Below the pieces are notes generated by a model. The model saw only the letters and a list, made by a program, of their open reading frames with translations. It ran no database searches and was not told the origin of the DNA. A stretch of 31,351 nucleotides of DNA, from NCBI GenBank assembly GCA_001931905.2, contig MSJI02000328.1, forward strand, positions 1-31,351, given 5' to 3'. This DNA comes from Cladosporium sp. IMV 00045. Its lineage: Eukaryota; Ascomycota; Dothideomycetes; Cladosporiales; Cladosporiaceae. How positions within the stretch are numbered: the stretch's first letter is position 1; each line of letters begins with the position of its first letter. The position numbers were made by a program, and so were the translations under genes. Below, one piece after another: positions 9,135-19,285 of this stretch.

Positions 9135-11624
9135 TCAGTCCCTGTGCTCCCTCAGCACACCCTTTCCCTCCTGCTGCTCGGCGTCGTTCAGGATCCCGAC
9201 AACTCCAATCCCAGCATCCTGACTAATCTCCTGACCATCCTTACCGACGAGCACAGCGCGGGGCTGTCCCTCATCGTCCGGATTGCACGTATTCTTCAAA
9301 TGACCAACGAAGCGGAAGTGGACTGGGGTTGTGGCGAGCCAGCGAACTTGAAAACCAGGCGAAGTCGCCCAGTTGAGTTTGTTGCAGAAGTTGGGCCTGG
9401 GGAGGGAGTTGTCCGGTGGGAATGTCATGATTGCCTGTTGAGGGGTTGTGTCAGCTGCTTGTGAATGCGTTGTTTTGGGTAATGAGAAGGAACAGGCGTA
9501 CGTAGCCTTGGAATGCCATGCTTTTGTTGACACTGAAGAGCAGGATGACATGTCGGCTGGTGTGAAAAGCTTCTGTAAGGAGACCTTGGTTCTTCTCTTG
9601 AGTGGCCCACAGTCCATCTCTCATGGCCTGTGCGACGTTGTCATGGTTCCATGATTTGATCATGAAGTAACGGACGCCTGCGGAACCATATTAGAGACAG
9701 TGATGCTGCGCTTGCTTTTTGGCGCTTTGGGGACACGGCGAATAAAACACTTGGGTCAAAGTTTCCATCTTAAAGAAAGTGTTGCTACACTAGGAGAAAA
9801 AGAGGTAAAACAATGAAAATAGGTGTCCGTGGGTATCGATACTATTCTAAGATGCTGTTTGTGGAAGCACGCAATTACTCCATTCTGAATAGCCCTGGCT
9901 CCCAGACAAAGTCCAGGAACAGTCAAAGAAGAAAACTAATCAAAACGACGAGAGTTGGACTGACCGCCTTTGCGAAGGTCCAGGCTCGAGTTGCCGTTGT
10001 GTGCCGGTTGGCTAGGCATGCGATTGACAGAGCTGAATCCTATCCGTCCATCGCGTTCACGCTCTCGGGCGTGGAAGGGACGTGGGCCCGGGCCCTCACG
10101 GGACGGGATCCGTTGATCGTAGGAGAAGCTGCGTCTGAAGCCATGTTCCCTCGATGGATTTCCCCGCTTGTAGTTCTGCTGGCGACGCTCGAGGGATGGG
10201 TCGCGCTCGTGACGACCGTCAAAAGACCCGCGGCGGTCTGAGAAGCTTCCACGGCGCTCTAAAGGACTGGTATTGTTACGAGCCACATCTCTACCCGTAT
10301 CGTTCGCCCCACGGATCCTGTATTCGGCATCCGTGCCGCGACGACTAGACTTTTCCGAAATCGTTGATTCTGGTGAGTGCGGACGTTTGACCCCATTGGT
10401 ATTCGTGCGATGCTCTCCTGCTGGGATAGACTGAGGAAGCGGCGGTGGCGCCATTGAAGTTGTAGACGGTGGGTGTGAAGTGGCATCACGGAACGATACT
10501 ATATTAGCTTCCTCATTTTGGTCCAATTGTTCAAGTTGCTCCGCAATACGAGCAGCCTGCTCTTGAAGCTCCCGACGATGTTTGTAAGTGGTCAAGCGAG
10601 ACTTGCGGTACTGCACGTTGTGATAGCCTGAGAACTCGAGCCAGTCGGCGAGGTCATCGTAGTATTGGTCAGACAAGTATGATGGATGCGCGGTGGAAAT
10701 GGTGTTGTTTGTGTTGAGGTCAGTAGGCTTTGGTGGCGAGGTGTGGTCAGTTTTGTCTGGCTTTGGCTGTTTTCCTTGCGAGACAACTCGCTCTGTCTCT
10801 TGAAATTCATCATTTGCAGGCTGTGATGGAGTTACTGATTGTTGAGCGATTATTGCTGGAGCATGTATTGATGCTGCGAGCGCGACAGTCGCTTGCTGAT
10901 CGCGAGCAGCCTTTGCCTCAGCAGCAGCTTTGCCCTCAGCGAGCAATGATTCAATACCAAAGTCATCATTGGCCTGCTTGTTATCCTGGCTGTCCTTTTT
11001 GTCATTGTGTTGATGTTTCTCTTGTTTTGGTTCCTGTGGTGGCTCAGAGGCGACCGACGCCTTTGACGGTGTATCTGGGCGCTGACTCGTCGCCCTTTTC
11101 GCCAGCAACTTCTTCCGCAGATCGTCCAGTTGTTTCTGATGATCGAACTTCTTAGGTTCATCTGCTGAAGGCGTTTGGGGAGTCTGCACGCCTGAATTCA
11201 TTGTACCGGTATCTGCAGGCATGTTTTGTACAGGCTGTGTGTAGGTGTTGGGATTAGCTTACTCTTGCGGTTGTTTGAAGTAGCCTACCTGATCAAAGGA
11301 ACGAGCTCCTTCCGCTGTTTGCATGTGAACGTCACCGTTTTGCCCGAAGCCATAGAAATCCTCATCGTCTTCAACGTCGTCGTCGCCGTCAAGAAGGTCC
11401 TCGCGGCTGTGCAGCGAATCCCATGTAACCGGCCCAGTCCATGGCCATGGTTGACTAGGATGAATGGTGAGCTCGGTCTCTAAGGTGAGACTGAGTGGTT
11501 GTGTCGTCGAGATGTAAGCTTCAGCTGCGTGAACTCTACTAGCTGCGAGAAGGAAGCGCGCGCGTGAAGCTCCCTGTGGCTGAAGCTCTGGATCACTTGG
11601 CGTTTCACAACACAACAACAACAT
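9135..11624 (-). CDS. YTH-domain RNA-binding protein (putative m6A reader)
   Basis: The proposed exons are 11624-11289, 11234-9965, 9677-9502 and 9434-9135, giving 693 residues. Introns are 54, 287 and 67 nt with phases that fit exactly. Residues 1 to about 112 include an acidic DGDDDVEDDEDFYGFGQ stretch. The middle is Gln-, Ser- and Lys-rich and low in complexity. It holds a conserved-looking segment DQYYDDLADWLEFSGYHNV with a following coiled coil (RRELQEQAARIAEQLEQL), then an RGSF/RER-rich part that may bind RNA. The YTH domain starts at DLRKGG/VRYFMIKSWNHDNV (about 530-550) and continues with GLWATQ, containing an aromatic-cage Trp, then LLFSVNKSMAFQGY, FQVRWLATTPV, GHLKN and VGKDGQEI. 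YTH domains bind N6-methyladenosine in RNA. The 5' start is uncertain: 11624 is the first in-frame ATG, while MPADTG at 11222 is the shortest alternative. Confidence 0.85.
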
Positions 11625-13415
11625 CAACCGGCAATATAGTTGACTGAAAAAGACTGATTGGCTGCATTTCGGAACGTCATGAACTGTCCAATTTCACATG
11701 TTTGTCACTTCACTGAACCCCTCAAATTGCTCAACAGGAAAGGTGCACTTCATTTCTAGTTCAACAGTCGCTTCAGCTAAGCGCTGACTCGGTGGCTTAG
11801 TAAGGTGTCCAACATACTGGCATGTGAATACCTGATATGCCTGCAAGTTGCAAGCATAGCCGCGTCTGGAGCGAATCACTTGGTAAGTTGACTTACGAAC
11901 GAGCGTCACAAGCTCAAACATATAATCCGTTGCAGTTGTGACATATACTAACAATCAAAGAAGTGGTGTAGAACCAGCCTAAGCAAGCCATTCAACCCCA
12001 CCAGTGGGTGGGGAGTTGACCGGGCAATATCTGTACTATCTGAAACGTAAGTAAAAGACAAACAGAAAACCTCTAACCACGAAGCGCATTCGCGATCAGG
12101 CAAACACCGTTAATGTCGTTTCATCAGCAAAAATTCGATCGACTGCAGTACCCCAACCCTAACCCTAGACGTACATCGAGATCTTGATTTGCAATCCTGG
12201 CCGATACTCATACATCAGAACAAAAGCGATATATGCACCTCGCCAGAAATGATTCTCTTCCCAGTTGCAAGTCAAGATTAGTGATCTGAGAGAATGAAAA
12301 ACTGATTCAGCCTTGCCAACCATACTAGGATGATCTTCCAGACACTACCTCCGGTAGTGAATGGCAGTCCGGATTCCTTAGACCAACAGAAGACGTGACA
12401 TGTGACTTTGTCTCGGAGGCGACGATTCCTCCGCACGATCAAGATCCGCATTCCATCCTTCATATGAGCGCTATTGGCTTCCCCTCAAGTCCGGACCAAC
12501 GAGCCAACTTGACCGTTCGAACGCGCCAATACCCGCGGAGGACGAAGTCTAACAACACATCAGTACAAATCGTACGCTAGATGATCCGGGACAGAGTCTG
12601 GGCAAGTGAAGCAAGCCTTAAGGCGCGTCGGATGGAGTGACGGTAGTCCTCGTAGTGTGATTCCGCCGGAAAGCTAGACCTTACGTTCGGCCATCTATCG
12701 TGTCTCGCCCCACACCAACCTCTGAGATTTCTGAGACTAGGACAGCGGTGAGATCATACTCTCGTAAACGGGCGAACGCAACATGAGTCGAGAAATCGAG
12801 AATTCTTTGAAATCATCGCCGCCAGGATATTCGCGAGCTCATGCCGCGGGCTCCGGTGGTCGCACGAGCAGCAGCGAGATCAGCAACAAGCATGCCCAGG
12901 ACTGGATATGTAAGCAGCAGTAGTGAAAGAGGACATGCCAGCCCTGCTCTTTATGCAAGCTGCATACAGACAACCGCGTGACACCGCCAATACTAGACTT
13001 GGGCATCGCATGTGGGACTACCTCACTAAACTCCGGCACTTGCAAAAGTCCGGTAGGGCGAAGCTGCACATCGATTGGCCTTATGCTCACAAGGCGCTCG
13101 GGTTCCGGAGCGTGCCTCCTCCCTCCGGCGCTCGGATGCAGGCGGGAAGCACGATCTGTGCTTGGAAGTAAGACCTTACGATTTGCGATGATGACGGAAG
13201 CAACAAACCGAGTCTGGTCTGATCTGATCGCAAACAAAAAGGGCTCGCGTTCGCTCCGCGCGCTGCTTCCGACCATGACTGACCACGACGGTGTCTTTTG
13301 CGACTCATCACTCCATATACCTGCTCTGGATAGCAGCTGAGCGACCTCTGGAAGGGCTCGGATCACAGGACTCACCCATTGGATATACAGAATTGAAGAA
13401 ATTCGACGACTAGAT
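11625..13415. other. Long gene-free region with one telomere-like motif
   Basis: About 1.8 kb without a supported gene. It should hold the promoters of the divergent YTH and membrane-protein genes. Two telomere-type CCCTAA units occur at 12153-12168. An ATG at 12783 opens 43 codons before a GTAAGC at 12911, a possible stray exon. A 214-codon minus-strand frame (12839-13483) is antisense to exon 1 of the membrane-protein gene and looks like chance. No tRNA was found. Confidence 0.5.
12153..12168. promoter_or_regulatory. Telobox-like motif (two CCCTAA units)
   Basis: The + strand reads CCAACCCTAACCCTAG, almost three units of the TTAGGG telomere repeat on the other strand. Such short interstitial matches are known binding sites for TBF1/telobox-type factors in fungi. 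They can also be remnants of repaired breaks. No longer array surrounds it, so a regulatory site is more likely than a fused telomere. Confidence 0.3.
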
Positions 13416-14191
13416 ATGATGGAGAAAGCTCTGACGGCTGGCAAACGCGCCAGGTTGGTCGATTCTACTGCTTGACTGTGCAAGTAGCGATTTTGCTAAC
13501 AAACACTTTATAGAAGCAACAGTCGCGTGTTTCCGTGTGTTACCGCTGTACTCGCGCTATCTTACCATGCTCTCACTGCCGTGCTATGCACATACCTACC
13601 ACGCGACTCCGTCGTGATCGGATACGGAGCAGCAGCATATGCCGCCACGGGTTGTGTCATGAGTTTGCTCGGCATCTACGGAATCATGAAGGTGAGTCCG
13701 AAGCCCTTCCACCGAGCGACCGCCACACATACGAACCTCGCCAACTAACCACGTTCCTCCAGCACAACCGAACATTGACCAATTTATTTTCGCACTCTCT
13801 CCTACTAGACGCATTCGTCTCCACCTGCGCGCGTCTTCTTGTTCTCGAACTTTTCTTCAACACGACACATAGCCAAGATACATGCTCCGACATCATCGAA
13901 GCCATCTGGACCGATCAGCGGCAGCCTTCGCACGACGTAGTAACTAGTTTCGAGTGGCAGCACTCGCTTATGAGAGCCGGAGTCTGGTGTCGCTTCGCGC
14001 TTGGAGCTGTGCATGTGGCGTGCGTGGGCGTCTTGATTTGCACGAGTGCGGCGCAAGGCACAGTAGCAGTGGCGATCCGTAACCATGCATTGCAAATTGA
14101 TAATGCTGGAGAGTCAGCAGCCGATGCGAACGAGAAAGAAGGTACGAAGCACTCTTGGGATCTCAAGGTGGACGTGAAAGAGGATATTTGA
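13416..14191 (+). CDS. Predicted four-helix membrane protein, function unknown
   Basis: Three exons, 13416-13453, 13514-13691 and 13763-14191, give 214 residues. Junctions are clean: donor GTTGGT with acceptor TTATAG, then donor GTGAGT with acceptor CTCCAG. After a short basic N-terminus (MMEKALTAGKRARSNSR) there are four hydrophobic segments: about 19-42 (FPCVTAVLALSYHALTAVL), 47-72 (VVIGYGAAAYAATGCVMSLL), 77-103 (LFSHSLLLDAFVSTCARLLV) and about 143-178 (WCRFALGAVHVACVGVLICT). An acidic, hydrophilic tail follows. The loop between helices 3 and 4 holds a conserved-looking FEWQHSLMRAGVW. The pattern resembles, from memory, small uncharacterised tetraspan proteins of filamentous ascomycetes. 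No enzymatic motif is visible. The gene converges on the F-box gene. Confidence 0.8.
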
Positions 14192-14365
14192 GAATCCACT
14201 ATCGACTCAAGGTGTACTGTACCACCTACGACACTTTCCCTACGATACTTTTCCAACATCACGATATACCACCGACAACACGACCTGTCTTCTCGATTCT
14301 CTTGGGTATCTTTTCTCAAACTTCCATCATCATCACCACTCCTCGTCGCATAGCACGAAACAACA

Positions 14366-14998
14366 CTACACCGCCACATCAACAAGCCGTATCCGACACT
14401 CAACCTCCCAGCTCCCACAACTCCCGCACGAACCCTCCGCCTCGCAAGGACACCGCTCAACATCCCACCCACGAATCTGCTTACAATGCCCACACAAAAC
14501 CCTCACCCTCCTCTGCCTCTCCAACACCCCATCACCATAACTCCTCGGCAACTCTCTCACTTCCAGCACGCGCTCGAACCACCCTTCATGCCACTTGCAA
14601 ACCGGCTCTTGGCGGAAAAAGAGCTCCACGGGCATCATCCCGTCGCAGAGGATGCACTTCCGCCTCCCGCCCGAGGTCTCGCATCGCTCGCCCAAGTACC
14701 GTCGGATGGCGCGCTTTTCGCAGTCGGAGGCTGTTTTGATGTAGCCTTGAGGCGGGCTGGGGAGTTGGTGGAAGAGTTGTTTGGCCGTGAGTTTCAGCGC
14801 GACCAGGCCGGATGTGGGGATGTAGGTGGCGATTTGGTGGATGATTTCCGTGGGCAGGGCGGTGAGGGTTGTCGTTGCTACCGCTGTGTGGGAGAAGGGT
14901 GCGCCGGTTGCGGTTTGGGGGTCGATGTCGTTCATCTCGGAGAGTATCATCTCCGACGAGAGCATCAGGTCTGATGAAGTCGGCGGAAAACGTAGCAT
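14366..14998 (-). CDS. F-box protein with cysteine-rich C-terminal region
   Basis: The single exon encodes 210 residues from the first in-frame ATG (MLRFPPTSSD). The frame stays open 54 codons upstream without another ATG, so an upstream exon is possible. Residues 45-82 (LTALPTEIIHQIATYIP, then LKLTAKQLFHQL) are a typical F-box, the Skp1-binding module of SCF ubiquitin ligases. The C-terminal half carries paired cysteines: CILC (115-118), C134, CGHC (169-172), C183/C185, CGSC (191-194) and C201. These look like one or two zinc-binding sites. Comparable F-box plus Cys-rich proteins are common and expanded in Dothideomycetes (recollection). The target is unknown. The stop lies 174 bases from that of the convergent membrane-protein gene. 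Confidence 0.78.
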   Translation of the reverse strand: MLRFPPTSSDLMLSSEMILSEMNDIDPQTATGAPFSHTAVATTTLTALPTEIIHQIATYIPTSGLVALKLTAKQLFHQLPSPPQGYIKTASDCEKRAIRRYLGERCETSGGRRKCILCDGMMPVELFFRQEPVCKWHEGWFERVLEVRELPRSYGDGVLERQRRVRVLCGHCKQIRGWDVERCPCEAEGSCGSCGSWEVECRIRLVDVAV

Positions 14999-15843
14999 GT
15001 CTTTCCAGAAAATGTACCCTGAGAATAGGAATCGTTTGCTATCGTTCACAAGCCAGTCTTGAATGAGCGCGTGTGTTTGCCTCAAATCCGTCGTCGTCAC
15101 ATGCAGTCTTCTCTTTCGGGCGTTACGTCTCGTCTCGCATGTGTTACACCTCCAACACAAAGCAGAATGTCGAAGTACAAGATGGGAGCTGACACAAGAA
15201 ACAAGAAAGCACGCCTTCTCACCAAATCAAGAAAATCAATAATAAATCTGGCACACACGAACAAGGGGCCCAGCACAGACGGGTACACGCAGCAAAAGAG
15301 ACAGGTGATGTACATGGGTACCTTACATTCACTTTCATCACGCCCACGCGGCGGACACCATCAAGGAAACCCTTCTGATGTGTTCTTCACGACAGCATGA
15401 CACGGAGCACGTCATGGTCTACCAAAGATTAGCAGGGAAAAAAAACCAGATTAGCGACTTATCTATTAGCCGAAGAGGCAAAGAACCCAATTCCATGTAC
15501 GTACATACAGTACTATCTATTTCACACCCTGGTTCGCTTGTCATGGGAGTACCCTTGTCCCCTTCCCACGCCTTGACGCCACTTTGATTAGCATGACATA
15601 GGTGCCACCCAAGTTATGTGTTATGTGTGAGAGTAGCCAACAGCGAGATGACTTTTCTCTGTTGACGTCTGAGATCCTGGTCGCAAACATCTAAGCGCGC
15701 GTGAGTGTTTGATCCAGACATGACGGGGATCCTGTCAGGAAGCCGGATTCCCGCAAGAAGCAACTAGGTTAAAAGGTCTTCGACCACGCGACATCGGTTT
15801 TGGGAACCTAATGCAAGGATTTTGGTGAGTTTCAGAGTTCCTG
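14999..15843. other. Intergenic, no gene seen
   Basis: Upstream region of the F-box gene. Short overlapping open frames only, with no family resemblance. It ends in the poly-T/poly-C tract that begins the duplicated segment. Confidence 0.55.
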
Positions 15844-17150
15844 TTTTTTTTCCCCCCTCCCTCTACCACCAACCAGCCTTGACTGCTCACGTGGCGCCAC
15901 ACATATCTCATCTTCTGATGATGATGAGATGCGATCCCGCCGCCAAGTCATCACAACGATAATCTGACAAGAGCTTTTGAGGAGCACGAACGAAGAAAAA
16001 TCCACACATAGAGCAGAAGCTAATCGGTTGTCTCGTCTGATGAGTCTGATGTCTTGTGTCTGCGTGAGACTGATATGAGATCCTCACCTGCTCGCCTCAT
16101 CATCCTCGCACAAGCCCTTTGTAGGAATGACCAGTGCTGGCAGCTGTCGAATCGTTGAGCGCGCGCGTACCAGGAGATCGGTAGGGCGGTCATCAGGAGC
16201 AAGACATCCATCGCCGCATGCACGTGGACGAGCTTGGTCAGTCGGCTGGTGAGGTGTGGATTTGGTTGGAAGGCGAGGGTGTGTTATGTAAGGTAAGGTA
16301 CCTGGGTAGGTATGCAGACCTGTCACATTTACTTTTGTAAGGATGCACGCAACAAGAAAAAAGAGAAAGAAGGCGGAACGAAATACCCCAGCAAAATCAA
16401 TAAAATTACCCTGGTACCTACAAAACACCACCTCCACTTCTTCCGTATTTTGCGTGTTCTCCTTCCCTGGATTTCGCAATCGAAAAGATAGGTACTCGAT
16501 CTTCCGTAGAGAAAACCCTCCCAGGCCAGACTTCCCATACCAAAAGCACCTCCCACGTAAAGAATAATTGACCTCGAGGTCATGTCGAAAGTTAAGAATA
16601 AGAAGTAAAAAGCAAAACCAAGCCCAAATCAATGTACGTTTTTGGTCGCTCCATCGTCGGTCATTATTCCCACGACCTCGCAAGAGAAGAAGCAGAAGAA
16701 TGAACACCCCTCCCGCCCGGGCAACAAGACCCTAGGAAAAACAGGAAAAACAAAAAACACCTCGTTCCTTGGAATTGGCTGCCGTAGCAAGAACAATCCA
16801 TCCATGCCCCAACATGCCCATCAAACGAAAACCCGCGCGCGCCTCTTCCGTCTCTTGAATGTCAGCCAGATCCTCCAAAGCCGACGATAAGCCAGGCCTT
16901 GCTCTCTTTGGTATCAACAAAAGTCCCCTTCCCAGACACCAGAACCCGTGCAAGAAAAAACAAATGCCACACTGGTATGCTCCACCGTCGAATTTTTTGC
17001 AGGAAAAACAAGCAAATAAGTCAAACACCCACCGACCAGACCAAACAGACCAATGTCCCATATCAACAATAACAATAAGCAAAAATGATAAAACTCCAGT
17101 AGTGTCGTTTCGAAAAACCACTTGGTGACTCCCCCTCGTGCTTGCATGCA

Positions 17151-17180
17151 TGCAATGCAATGCAATGCAATGCAATGCAA
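17151..17180. repeat. TGCAA microsatellite, six units
   Basis: Six uninterrupted TGCAA units sit in the 3' flank of the truncated gene copy. The equivalent site in the second copy (18874-18888) has three. The length difference is a ready marker to tell the two copies apart. Confidence 0.9.
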
Positions 17181-17320
17181 GCCAAACAAAAAACAAAACT
17201 CCGGGATTTTCTCTTTTCGAATGCTCCGAGGTATTACTCACGCGCCCTAAATAGAAATAAGAAGATCATCGTGTTTCTCGTCCCAAGGAGATTTCATCCA
17301 CACACAAGTCTGTAGGACTT

Positions 17321-17578
17321 CTAGCCCCAGACGCTGGCCTGGGCGCTGCCGAGGGCGTTCTTGCCCCAGACGCCGGTGTTGCCCCCCCAGGCGCCACCGA
17401 GGCCGCCGACGTTCTTGTCGGCAAGAGCTGGGTTGGAGGCGGAGGAGGTCGAGCGCTCGTCCTTGATCTGCGGAGGAGCGGTCGGGTTCTGGGACTCGGC
17501 GCTGCTGAAACCGTAGCTGAGGGAGGAGGGCGTGAGAGGGGTGGTGGACCGCTTGTTCAGCGCGGCCGCGGCGCCGGG
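17321..17578 (-). CDS. Truncated copy of the conserved QASVWG-tail protein (3' end only)
   Basis: These 86 codons encode the same C-terminal residues as the complete gene at 19028-20251: PGAAAALNKRSTTPL, an IKDERSTSS segment, then GGAWGGNTGVWGKN and the final QASVWG. The upstream part is missing because the reading frame runs into the run of Ns, not because of a mutation. The two nucleotide differences seen against the full copy are both synonymous. The most likely explanation is an alternative haplotype or homeolog whose contig stops here. A true tandem duplication is possible. Confidence 0.8.
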   Translation of the reverse strand, partial: PGAAAALNKRSTTPLTPSSLSYGFSSAESQNPTAPPQIKDERSTSSASNPALADKNVGGLGGAWGGNTGVWGKNALGSAQASVWG

Positions 17579-17598
17579 NNNNNNNNNNNNNNNNNNNN
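17579..17598. other. Assembly gap (20 Ns)
   Basis: Twenty Ns separate two contig ends. Left of the gap the sequence stops inside a coding exon. Right of it, it restarts in a T homopolymer that corresponds to position 15844. The flanks are copies of each other, so the gap marks an unmerged overlap rather than unknown unique DNA. The round length suggests a placeholder. Confidence 0.97.
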
Positions 17599-19285
17599 TT
17601 TTTTTTTCTTTCCTTCTCTCTACCACCAACCAGCCTTGACTGCTCACGTGGCGCCACCCATACCTCATCTTCTTGCGATGATGATGAGATGCGATCCCGC
17701 CGCCAAGTCACCACAACAATAATCTGACAAGAACTTCTGAAGAGCGCGAACGAAGAAAACCCCACATATAGAGCAGAAGGTAATCGATTGTCTCGTCTGA
17801 TGAGTCTGATGTCTTGTGTCTACGTGAGACTGAGATGAGATCCTCACTTTCTCGCCTCATCCATCATCATCCTCGCACAAGCCCTTTGTACGAATGACCA
17901 GCGCTGGCTGTCCGTTGAGCGCGTGCGTGCCAGGAGATCGGTAGCGGCGGTCATCAGTCAGGAACAAGACATGTCATATGCATGCGCGTGGACGAGCTTG
18001 GTCAGTCGGCGGGTAGGCGTCTTTGGTTGGGGAAGGCGAGGGTGCATTATGTAAGATGAGGTATGCCGCAGACCTGTCGCATTTACACGTTTGTAACTTA
18101 AAGGATGCGCGTAGCAAGAAGGAAGAGAAAGAAGGCGGAACGAAAATACCCCAGCAAAATCAATAAAATTACCCTGGTACCTACAAAACACCACCTCCAA
18201 CTCTTCCCGTATTGTGCGTGTGCTCCTTCCCTGGTATTCGCAATGGAAACCGAGTCTTCGTAGAGAACCCTCCCAGGCCAGACTTCCCATACCAAAAGCA
18301 CCTCCCATATGAATAAATAAAAGTGACCTTGCGGTCTCATCGAAAGAGAATAACAAGAAAAAGCAGAATCGCCAAAAATCCCAAAACCAGTGTACGTTTT
18401 TGTCGTCCATTATTCCCACGACCTCGCAAGAGAAGAAGCAGAAGAATGAACACCCCTCCCGCCCCGGCAACAATAGCCCGGAAAAACCAAAAAAGCAGAA
18501 AACACCTCGTCCCTTGTAATCGGCTTGCCGTAGCAAACACGATCCATCCATGCACCAACATGCCCTTCAAACAAACCGCGAACGCGCCCATCTCTTAAAG
18601 TTCCACCAGCCAGGAGCCGACAAGTCAAGCCTTGATCTCTTTGGTATCAACAAAGTCCCCCCTCCCAGACACCATAAAACAAATGCCACACTGGTATGCC
18701 ACCATCGAAGATTTTTTTTGCAGGAAAAAACAACCGAACAAGACAAACACCCACCACCCAGACCAAACCGACCGAAGTCCCATATCAACAATAACAATAA
18801 ACAAAGATGATAAAACTCCAGTGGTGTCGTTTCGGCAAACCCTTGATGACTCCTCCCATCATGCTTGCATGCATGCAATGCAATGCAAGCCAAACAAAAA
18901 ACAAAACTCCAGGATTTTCTCTTCGAACGCTCCAAGGTATTACTCACGCGCCCTTGAATAGAAATAAGAAGATCATCGTGTTTCTCGTCCCAGGGAGATT
19001 TCATCCACACACAAGTCTGTAGGACTTCTAGCCCCAGACGCTGGCCTGGGCGCTGCCGAGGGCGTTCTTGCCCCAGACGCCGGTGTTGCCTCCCCAGGCG
19101 CCACCGAGGCCGCCGACGTTCTTGTCGGCGAGAGCTGGGTTGGAGGCGGAGGAGGTCGAGCGCTCGTCCTTGATCTGCGGAGGAGCGGTCGGGTTCTGGG
19201 ACTCGGCGCTGCTGAAACCGTAGCTGAGGGAGGAGGGCGTGAGAGGGGTGGTGGACCGCTTGTTCAGCGCGGCCGCGGCGCCGGG
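17599..19285. repeat. Duplicated segment, copy B (right of the gap)
   Basis: Counterpart of 15844-17578. It starts at the gap in a poly-T tract and runs colinearly to base 19285, after which the sequence continues into the rest of the intact gene. The non-coding part, 17599-19027, contains no conserved ORF, is diverged from copy A by many substitutions and short indels, and is the 3' flank of the gene. Confidence 0.9.
18874..18888. repeat. TGCAA microsatellite, three units
   Basis: Three TGCAA units at the position equivalent to the six-unit tract at 17151-17180 in copy A. Confidence 0.85.

Larger units (their letters stand above)
15844..17578. repeat. Duplicated segment, copy A (left of the gap)
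   Basis: This segment matches 17599-19285 from a T/C homopolymer tract to the middle of a coding exon. Shared landmarks include CTACCACCAACCAGCCTTGA, GCTCACGTGGCGCCAC, the AGAGCAGAAG block and the TGCAA microsatellite. The coding end (17321-17578) differs from the other copy at two synonymous sites only. The non-coding part has many substitutions and indels and is 48 nt longer here. Most of it (15844-17320) is the long 3' flank of the gene and holds no conserved ORF. Frames that are open in one copy are broken in the other. Confidence 0.9.

Noticed and set aside
12783..12910. Possible upstream exon (MSREIENSLKSS...) with a GTAAGC donor
   Set aside because: The phase would fit a join to 13414, just ahead of the membrane-protein gene's ATG, but the intron would be about 500 nt with a weak acceptor. 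The MMEKAL start already gives a complete protein of the expected layout.
12839..13483. 214-codon minus-strand frame
   Set aside because: It is antisense to the well-supported exon 1 and first intron of the membrane-protein gene, shows no recognisable domain and has no supporting splice or leader signals.
16084..16707. 207-codon minus-strand frame in copy A flank
   Set aside because: The matching frame in copy B is broken and shifted, and its sequence is not conserved, so it is not a protein under selection.
17247..17765. Open frames that read across the N gap
   Set aside because: They join sequence on both sides of undetermined bases. Only the part left of the gap (17321-17578) is real coding sequence.
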